Below, one piece after another: positions 56,599 through 64,000 of a stretch of 64,000 nucleotides of DNA (position 1 is its first letter; every line of letters begins with the position of its first letter). A program made the position numbers and the translations under genes. The DNA comes from Pogonophryne albipinna (Eukaryota; Chordata; Actinopteri; Perciformes; Artedidraconidae), in NCBI GenBank assembly GCA_028583405.1, contig CM053257.1:31553071-31617070 (forward strand). Reading direction: 5' to 3'. Under the pieces are notes generated by a model. The model did no database searches, was not told where the DNA came from, and saw only the letters and a program-made list of their open reading frames with translations.

Positions 56599-59500
56599 CA
56601 AAGACTGCAAGCACTACTATTTAGACATACTTATGGCTATTTTACTAATATATATTTAGACTGTAAGTGTAAATATGCACATTGACACTGAATGTTATCT
56701 CGTTGCACTGTCATCGCTACTACCTCTTCTTTTAACACTCTTATTTATTTATTGTGTCTATCTTTTACTGCAGTGAGAGTTGGCCAAGGAATTTCGTTGT
56801 ACTTTGTATGATGACAATAAAGATATATTCCTTATCCTCTGTCGACCCGGTAGGTTTCTCCATTCTTTGGCACCATCTACAACATGATGTACTTCACAGC
56901 AATGGTCGCTGAGCAGGCCCGCGCCAATGGAGGCCGCTGGGTCACCGGTCAGATCCTCGGTGAAACCAAAGGTGGCTTTGAATTTGAAGGTTTCAATCAG
57001 CTTCTGGAGGCCAACAGTGACGGTGAAGGCATGCAAGCTCGCTATGTAGTGCTGGACTACAGTGGCATTGGCAACTCTCTCTACTCAACTCATGTTATGG
57101 AAGCTGGCAATACATACAGTGGGGTCGGGAGTTTGAAATACCTCGGCCGTTCGATCCATTTTGCAGGAAGCACGCCCTACACTGACTCCAGCTGCTGGTT
57201 CAGCCCATACTTTGCCTGTACTGGAGGTGAGTACAGTAGAAGTAGTGTCACCACACAAGAAAGTTTGGAATAATTCAGCATATTCAGACTCTCGTTCTGT
57301 TTGTCTTCTCTTCCCAAAGGCATGGATACAGCCACTACGTTCTTTTTTATCCTCGTGTTTGTTTCAATAGTTGGATGTGGAGTTAACTTATTCCTTCATT
57401 TAAAGTAAGTACAGCAGAATATCAAGAAGTCATACCTCATCCGGTGAGATCTTTCTAAATATTCTTCGTTATTTTTGGGTTTATGCAGAAAAAATGGTAG
57501 GATTGGGTTCAGCGTTGGATGTGGTGGTGCTGGCAGTGGATCAACTAAGGTTATCCTGACTCTGGACGACCTGATCTTCATCAACACTCAAATCAGCAAA
57601 CGGGTCAGTTCTGAGCTGAATCTCTGACAATAACAACTGTGTTCTGCATCCTTCGCCTTGCAAGGATTAGAAGTATCAACGTTGTATCTACTCTAAGATG
57701 ACCAGTCCTTTCTTAACTGTGTGTGTGTGAGCAGAAGATCAATGATGAAAGTATCCTGAAAAGCCAGCTCGATATGAAAACGCCTCAACACTCGGTTTCC
57801 GGTCGGAGCTACATGGCAACTTCTGCAGACATGTCCAATGTTGCTGTGTTCGAGGTGAGGCGAGCCCAACACATGTAATACACTCCTGTTATATCATATT
57901 GCTGCTTTATGCCTTTGGATGTTCTTGGTTTCACAAACACTGTGCGGTTTTGTAGGGTGACTGGGTTTGGTTGAAGAAATCGCCCAATGGAGCTGTATCG
58001 AGTGTCAACGGAAACACTGAGCATATCTTTATAAAGGTAAGTGAATGTGTGTGTTATTAGTTCATCTCCAAGGATTAGGGACATAATATTGGTTTGGATT
58101 GCTTGTTTGTGTGTATGAAGTATTATGGAAAAACTAATGGCCTGATTTTCAATAAACGTTGTGTAAGGGTGAAGCATGGGCCAAGGAAGAACTTAAAGGG
58201 GACCTATCATGCAAAATGCACTTTGTGATGTCTTTTATACATAAATATGTGTCCCTGGTGTGTCGGGGAACTCACGCAGCGTCAGAAAATAACACCCTCT
58301 CTCTTTTCCTCCGTACCCAAATCTTTTAAAAACGGGTGTACAACGAACTGACGTCAAATCGGCAGCGGACCCACAGAAAGTTGCTATCAGAAACAATGCC
58401 TGACGTGTTTTGGACGTCTATGTTTACATTAGCAAGCCTCGCTAACACTCAGAGCTAACCTGTACTCAAGAGCACATGTGTTTAAAAAGCAGGAAATAAA
58501 AAAAGAACTCACCTTGTGATAAACCCGCAAGAGAAAAAGCATTTGAGCTCCATACTGTTTCAGAAATAATCCTTGACGTGGTTTAAACAGGATGGCGTTT
58601 TATCACAGCAGAATTTAACTTTATCTCCGGTAGAATTCTGATCAGGCATTAGCTCCGCCTCCTCTTCTTCTTTTTTTCAAGCTAAAGACCCAAAATCTGC
58701 GTTTCTCTAACAGGGCTTCAAAAGAGGGGTATGAGCAGTATGAGAGATGGCTACAATGGGTGAACTGTTTGGTATTTTGAAAAAAAAACTTCACAGACAT
58801 GTTTTACATAGGTATGGCCCTACAATATATTTTCAAATATAGCATGATAGGTCCACTTTAAAGCATCTTAGACCAGATAATCAATGGTTGATATCTGCAA
58901 TCTGCGAGTAGCCTGACTTCAAATGTTGCCAGAAAACACCAAATAAAGCGGGCTTGGTCCCTAAATGGATATTCCTCTTGTAACATAAAGTTACTTGATG
59001 TGTCCTTTGTCTTCCAGCTCAGAGACATGAGGCACGAGAACCTCAATCTGTTCCTGGGACTGTTCTTCGACTCTGGGATCTTTGCTATTGTGACCGAGCA
59101 TTGCTCCAGGGGCAGCTTGGAGGATCTGATCAACAACGAGGAAGTGCGTCTCGACTGGATGTTCAAGTCCTCCCTGATAATGGATCTGATTCGGGTAAGA
59201 GAGACACAATGACCAACATGTGTTTCCTTTCCCATCTTGTCACATTTCCTCACCCTTCACATCTTTTATCAGGCGATGAAGTACCTCCACAATCGGGACG
59301 TCATCCACGGACGACTCAAATCCCGAAACTGTCTGGTAGACGGTCGCTTCGTATTGAAGGTGACAGATTATGGCTACAATGAAATTGTAATTACCCAAGG
59401 CTTAGACACTGAAGAGGAAAATAATGAGGGTGAGTTCATGTGAATCCACAAATGAATTTACTATATTTCCAAATAGTCTTTCTTTATTCATCTTTGCATA

Positions 59501-62500
59501 TTTTTGCTCGTTAAAGATCTGCTTTGGACGGCTCCTGAGCTGCTGAGAAGTCCCATTCTGAGGAAAAGGGGAACTTTCCCAGGAGATGTCTACAGCTTCT
59601 CCATCATTGGGCAGGAGGTCATCTGTCGCTCCTCACCCTTCTGCATGCTAGACATGCCACCCAAGGGTGAGTGAAATGTAACCCTAAAGCCCCTGTCACA
59701 CTGTCCCGAAATGTACATCCGATGGACGCACGAATATTGAATTGTGAATTTCGCACGAAGATGGCCCCGAACCACACACGAAGGCAACATTTACATTACA
59801 TTTAAGACATACAACTGCAACGAAACTAACACAAACAATTATGTTAAAGTACTATGATACTGTACTGATATTTTCAGACTTTGTTCTTTACTTTCTCCGT
59901 CTTTATATGTAGAAGATATTACGTTTTCTCCGTCATGTTGTTTCCATAGCAACAACAACTTCCTGTCAACTCGCCTTCAAAATAATATATTATATCCTTT
60001 TCAGTTTCACAGAACACAAATTGGGTTATTTACATAATATGTTTACATGATTTTGTTGTGCAATAAAACAACCAGATGGACACACGATAAAGGAAATGTT
60101 CAAATTCGGCTCTGATCGTAGCAACATCGGGCCATTCGTAAGGGCATCTTAAGCCTTCGTATGACCGCCGGTGGAGTTTCTCAGGCTCCGGCAGCAACTT
60201 CGTGAGCGGTGGCAAAATCTTTGGCATGCCAAAAAATTGCAGAAGGACCTTGAGAAGGTTCATTTTCGTGTTGAATTCGTGTGTCAATTTTGCCCTTCGT
60301 AAGACCATCGTTAGGGCATCTTGTTATCATCGGTGCCATCGGGCATTCGCCCCGATCAGAGTGAGGGCGAATGCACCGATGATAACACGAAGATGACACG
60401 ACTTGACAAGATGCCCTCACGAGTGCCTTACGAAGTTGCCGCTCACGAAGTTGCTGCCGGAGCCTGAGAAACTCCACCGGCGGTCATACGATGGCTTAAG
60501 ATGCCCTCACGAATGGCCCGATGTTGTTACGATCAGAGCCAAATTTGAACATTTCCTTTATCGTGTGTCCATCGGGTGTCAATTTCGGGACAGTGTGACA
60601 GGGGCTTAAAGACCGGTTACTTAACCTCTTTAGCCCCACGGACCCGCCGAAGGGGCCGAAACCACAACATCTGCAAGCAGCAGTGTCTGAGGGCTTCTTA
60701 AAATGTAATAAACTATGAATGTTTCATATCCATGTGACGGGAAGAAACTCAGCTAACTGATGATTTTTAAACACAAGGCTAACGCTGTGCCTCTGAATTA
60801 GCCCTGTGCGAAAAAATCTTAAGGCCGTTAGCCCAGAACTCTAGTTATACCGATCGATATACTTATTGGATCTGCACAAACAAGCTTAGATAACATCCTG
60901 AGAGTCCACAGATTATAGAAATATAAGGATCATCACATCACTGACAGGGGAAGCAAATACAGACAACACACAATTTAGCTTTAGGTAGCAAAACACGGAG
61001 ATATGCTCACTTTAGCTGTTATTCTGATCAAAAGTCGTGTTCAATGGCATTAAAACGAGAAAAAACGCGGCTGAAGGTTAATCCATAGGTTAATCCAATG
61101 TGTCTGTCACTTTGAAAAAATTATTGATAATCCATAATTCAATTTTTATGCAAAATCTGAGAATACAAATTAGCTGCTAATGGTAGCCACCAGAGTGTGT
61201 TGCAGATCCGCTTTTGGCTGCGCGTCACTCTCACTCCTTATTTGCTAACCTGTGTGTGTATGTGGAATTTTCCCTCGATTCCATTGGCTCTAGCGGTTAA
61301 AAAGAGATGTCAATCATCAAAATCAACCAATGGGTTCCAGAGAAACGGCAAACACGCCCATTTCCACCCAAATGAGAGGTGGAGTTTTTTTTGCTAAACC
61401 GCTCTAAAAAGGTCAAATGTCAGGGTACTTATTATATGTTGTACTTTGGATTCCTAAAGCTTTTAGTCTACCTACCATCATCCAAGGTAGTTTTCACTAT
61501 AAGTAAAAAAGAATTTTTGGACGGACACTATAATTTACAGTTTTTTACTATGTTCAATCTGAATTTACTTTAAAATAAAAAAACATCTATATTGATTCTG
61601 ACTTTTCTACATCCAACTCACAGGTTTATCATTACTTTGAGAAAAAAGATTATTAATTTCCCCCCTTTTAGAAGTGTAGTTATGGTCATTTGTTCTGGAA
61701 ATGTCATTTTCGAGCCTGAGACCTGAGAAACAGGCTTGCGGCCTAACAGGTTTAAAGGAAACAGTGAAAAGTAAAAAGTGTCGGGGCTGGGTGCTCAAAG
61801 ATTGATCATATTTCCAATCATTGTCTTGTCTGTGTGTGCTGACAGAGATTATCAGCAAGCTCAAAGAGCCTCCTCCATTGTGTCGGCCTGTCCTCTCATT
61901 GGACACAGCCCCGTTGGAGGTGATACAGATTTTGAAACAGTCCTGGAGTGAAGAGCCAGAGAAAAGGCCGACCTTTGAGGAGATCTTCAAACACGTAAAA
62001 CCCCTAAAAACACAAGTTGTTGTACATCTATTTTCTGTTCTGATGAAACTGGCAGATGACGTTCCTGTTTCCTTCTTTTTCACCTGACAGTTCAAGATCT
62101 TCACCAAGGGAAAGAAGACCAACATCATCGACTCGATGCTGCGGATGTTGGAGCAGTACTCCTCCAACCTGGAGGATCTGATCAGAGAGAGGACGGAGGA
62201 GCTGGAGGTGGAGCGGCAGAAGACCGACAAGCTGGTGGCTCAGATGTTGCCCAAGTGAGTGTGCAACAACTTGGATTAGCTCAATGTGGAGGGAATTCTT
62301 AAGAGAAACTGATAAGAGATTCATGGGCAAAGTTTGTCTTTTGTTATATTTAATAAAGTATTAAAGAAAGTCAATATACAAGTGATATCGATCTCAAATG
62401 CAGGAACAGAGCAACTTCATCCTCAGAGGACAGAGAAGTTCAGCACCCAGAACACAGCTTACAGTCCCACTATATACCCCACTGGTCCTACATCCCATCA

Positions 62501-64000
62501 TTAAAGCATAAAACCCCCTAAAACCATTTCCAAATCCCCCTTTCACTCTTCGGTTTGCCCTCCTGAAATGTAAATCCTACACATATGTCTCTGTTAAACA
62601 CATACAAGACTAAAAGGCAATCAGGGTATAAGACTATATGTTTCAAATGATTGTATGATAATTTCACACAACACACAACATGACAGATGTATTGAAACTG
62701 TGATGTCATAGTGGAGCCATTTAGAGCCTCAGCACAAATACAATATTATATTATTATATGTCCTTTTACTTCCTTAGGGAGGTCAAAGACAGCCTCCTCA
62801 AAGCTGGCAGGGGTTCAGATCTGTGTTTAACAGCAGGGGGTCTGCAACTTGATTTACTGTTGTGCTTTTCTGCAAGGATTAAGTTAATGATTCTCAGGAA
62901 CTGTGGAGAACAATGCAGATACATCAAGACCACAGAGAAAACCATGGTGCTGTCAGCTTTTGAGGAAAAACCTCAATAAATGAATTCCTCATCTTTCTTT
63001 TGCCATATCTCAAACATGTGGCTTTATTTATGCTGCATTCAGAAACTGAGGGAATATTTGGTTATATGATATGGAGGGGATGGTGTTTGTCCAAATAAAA
63101 CACTATCATAAAACCTTTTATAAGAGGTTTCATGTCATCAAGTCCTGCATATAGACTCTTATTGCACTATTTCACTTTTTTAAACTATTTTCTGCTTGTA
63201 TTTACTATTTACTTGCACTATATTTGTCTGTTTATCTGTTTTTTGTGTTGCACTCTCGGAGAAGCCAGTGACACAAGATTGTAATCGACATAACTACACT
63301 GTAGCTATGTTCGTTTGACAAAGAACCTTGAACCTTGCTGGGAGATGTCACTTAAATGTGTCCATCTGTTTCTATGAGACGGTATCTTTAGTATACTTTT
63401 TGATTCATTTTATAATTTTTAGCTCGACTGATGACATTTTTTGTGTTATTAATAGAAATGTCTCTCCCTAAAAGTCACAAAGGGAAGCCTCGACATACTC
63501 AACTATGCTCATAGTTTAGAATTTAGCTTAACAGAATGTATCTTAATAGATTAATAAAAACAAATGCATTTGAAAAGTGAAAGGTGGCTCTCCTGGTTGT
63601 ACACTGCCAGTCCGCCCGTTAGAAAAGAATGATTAATCAGCGGTTGCGAGGACCTGCAGATCATGTTTATTTTGGGATAAGAACGGGACAGTGGTTCCAA
63701 TGTCAGTTTGTGCTGGAGAATGAAATCCTCCAGATGACTTTGAGCCGTCTTGTGAGAAGACTTCTGCCTCTCAGCATTTTGAAATGTTTATTTCTTGTCT
63801 TTTAAATTGTATTGTACAATGCCATGTATGCTGCTGCAACACAAACATTTCCCAACTTGGGATCAATAAAGTACTTCTTATCTTATCTTCATCATCCTCT
63901 TCCTCCCTCAGGTCTGTGGCCCAGGCGCTGAAGACGGGCAAGCCGGTGAAACCCGAGCACTTCGCCCAGGTCACGCTGTTCTTCAGCGACATCGTGGGCT
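53524..64000 (+). CDS. gucy2f: Retinal membrane guanylate cyclase (GUCY2F-like), 13 exons, 3' end beyond the window
   Basis: Makes cGMP in photoreceptor outer segments, controlled by Ca-sensing GCAPs. Exons: 53524-54373, 54897-55198, 56854-57226, 57320-57404, 57489-57603, 57735-57854, 57956-58036, 59018-59194, 59273-59429, 59517-59666, 61846-61994, 62091-62254, 63912-64000+. All phases fit, with 937 codons and no stop. A basic N-region of about 75 residues precedes the signal peptide ([17 protein letters not shown]). The receptor domain has [39 protein letters not shown] and [10 protein letters not shown], close to human GUCY2F rather than GUCY2[22 protein letters not shown]. The kinase-homology domain has [13 protein letters not shown] and TDYGYN instead of HRD/DFG, so it is a pseudokinase. 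Then the dimerisation coiled coil ([16 protein letters not shown]) and start of the cyclase domain with metal-binding FFSDIVG. ATG 53524 has a good context (AAAATGG). Confidence 0.93.
54412..54690 (-). mobile_element. LINE 3' end (TTATC tail) split by another 3' end, gucy2f intron 1
   Basis: GATAAGATAAGAAGTACTTT and GATCCCAAGTTAGGAAATG are the reverse of 63800-63895. At about 54531-54595 a CCTTGAA-tailed end (TTCAAGGCTTTTATTGTCAT) is inserted; the copy at 43735 lacks it. Confidence 0.7.
55518..55592. repeat. (CA)n microsatellite split by a hAT-like MITE
   Basis: A pure CA run that continues after the insertion at 56062-56132 as CA with CGCG changes. Confidence 0.9.
55593..56061. mobile_element. 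hAT-like MITE (CATACTTGCCAACC ends) in gucy2f intron 2
   Basis: Ends CATACTTGCCAACC and GGTTGGCAAGTATG are perfect inverted repeats; flanking sequence is (AC)n on both sides, so an 8-bp duplication is likely but cannot be delimited. Contains CTCCCGATTTCTGA words near both ends. Confidence 0.75.
56223..56596. repeat. (CA)n / CACCGACA array
   Basis: About 370 bp of CA with many CCGACA and CAGACA variants. Its left flank, 56160-56222, is the reverse complement of the right flank of the array at 32806-33299, so both arrays belong to one repeat unit. Confidence 0.95.
56640..56832 (+). mobile_element. LINE 3' end just upstream of gucy2f exon 3
   Basis: Ends GGAATTTCGTTGTACTTTGT then ATGATGACAATAAAGATAT, the well-known 3' end of an L2-like LINE. 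AATAAA is at 56816-56821, in gene sense, only 32 bp before the exon 3 acceptor. Confidence 0.7.
58197..58857. mobile_element. TTAA-flanked MITE (family U), complete, gucy2f intron 7
   Basis: TTAA at 58193-58196 and 58858-58861; ends AGGGGACCTATCATGC and GCATGATAGGTCCACT. It is the reference for the truncated copy at 39688. Confidence 0.85.
59688..60606. mobile_element. Foldback MITE (TSD TAA), gucy2f intron 10
   Basis: Ends AGCCCCTGTCACACTGTCCC and its reverse; TAA on both sides (59685-59687 and 60607-60609) suggests PIF/Harbinger. Nearly the whole right half is the reverse complement of the left half: TTCTCAGGCTCCGGCAGCAA near 60178 pairs with TTGCTGCCGGAGCCTGAGAA near 60451, with the centre at about 60355. 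The left arm has an extra AT-rich segment at 59785-60060. It begins 21 bp after the exon 10 donor. Confidence 0.85.
60625..61751. mobile_element. piggyBac-like element (TTAA flanks), gucy2f intron 10
   Basis: TTAA at 60621-60624 and 61752-61755, with ends CCTCTTTAGCCCCACGG and GCGGCCTAACAGGT. No transposase is readable. It sits 15 bp from the foldback MITE. Confidence 0.6.
63245..63345 (+). repeat. LINE/SINE 3' end with CCTTGAA tail, gucy2f intron 12
   Basis: CATAACTACACTGTAGCTAT and GAACCTTGAACCTTG, same family as 15350. Confidence 0.6.
63780..63895 (+). mobile_element. LINE 3' end (TTATC tail) abutting gucy2f exon 13
   Basis: CTGCTGCAACACAAACATTT, then AATAAA at 63865-63870 and the TTATC tail running into the pyrimidine tract of the exon 13 acceptor (AG at 63910-63911). 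Confidence 0.8.

Noticed and set aside
56177..56685. Long His/Thr-repeat and Cys/Val-repeat ORFs
   Set aside because: Translation of a CA array within a gucy2f intron.

Overview
The window comes from a ray-finned (teleost) fish nuclear genome. It carries spliced vertebrate genes with GT-AG introns, tRNA-derived SINEs, I/Nimb-type and CR1/L2-type LINEs, hAT, piggyBac-like, Tc1 and Harbinger-like DNA elements in dense nests, and long (GT)n arrays. Two round-number assembly gaps are present (500 Ns at 4184-4683, 1000 Ns at 40846-41845).

Genes, left to right. (1) The last two coding exons of an L6-family tetraspan protein (TM4SF type), + strand, 5058-7757; earlier exons are not visible. (2) A complete, intact six-exon mitochondrial ornithine carrier, slc25a15, - strand, 14253-9173, convergent with the first gene. 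(3) The large exon of an insulin receptor substrate, - strand, 39604-36522. It has the PTB domain and many YxxM-type tyrosine motifs, but the second half has several frame changes and stops. The PH domain is not seen and may lie in the 1-kb gap. (4) A retinal membrane guanylate cyclase, gucy2f-like, + strand, 53524 to beyond the window end. Thirteen coding exons are resolved with consistent phases: receptor domain, TM, pseudokinase, coiled coil, start of the cyclase domain. In human, IRS4 and GUCY2F are neighbours on the X chromosome, so I read genes 3 and 4 as an irs4-gucy2f block.

Almost everything else is repeat. 14.5-26.3 kb is a transposon graveyard. An I/Nimb-type LINE (16034-20565, 9-bp near-perfect target duplication) is split inside its RNase H domain by a 3.3-kb DNA element with a perfect 6-bp duplication, which itself contains a hAT element with a perfect 8-bp duplication and another repeat. 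Around this nest are two inverted arrays of one ~152-bp satellite, a piggyBac N-terminus, and two unrecognised ORFs. Repeat copies in the window act as empty-site references for one another, so several insertions can be dated relative to each other. TTAA-flanked, hAT and Harbinger-like MITEs also sit in introns of all genes, in two cases 10-20 bp from a 5' splice site. LINE 3' ends carrying AATAAA lie just upstream of two gucy2f exons.

The functional genes do not form a pathway: slc25a15 acts in the urea cycle, IRS in insulin/IGF signalling, and gucy2f in photoreceptor cGMP synthesis. I found no CRISPR array, rRNA or functional tRNA gene. No clear new biochemical system is visible; the best candidates for new biology are the two unknown ORFs between the inverted satellite arrays and the in-phase exon-like chain at 43.5-46.1 kb.
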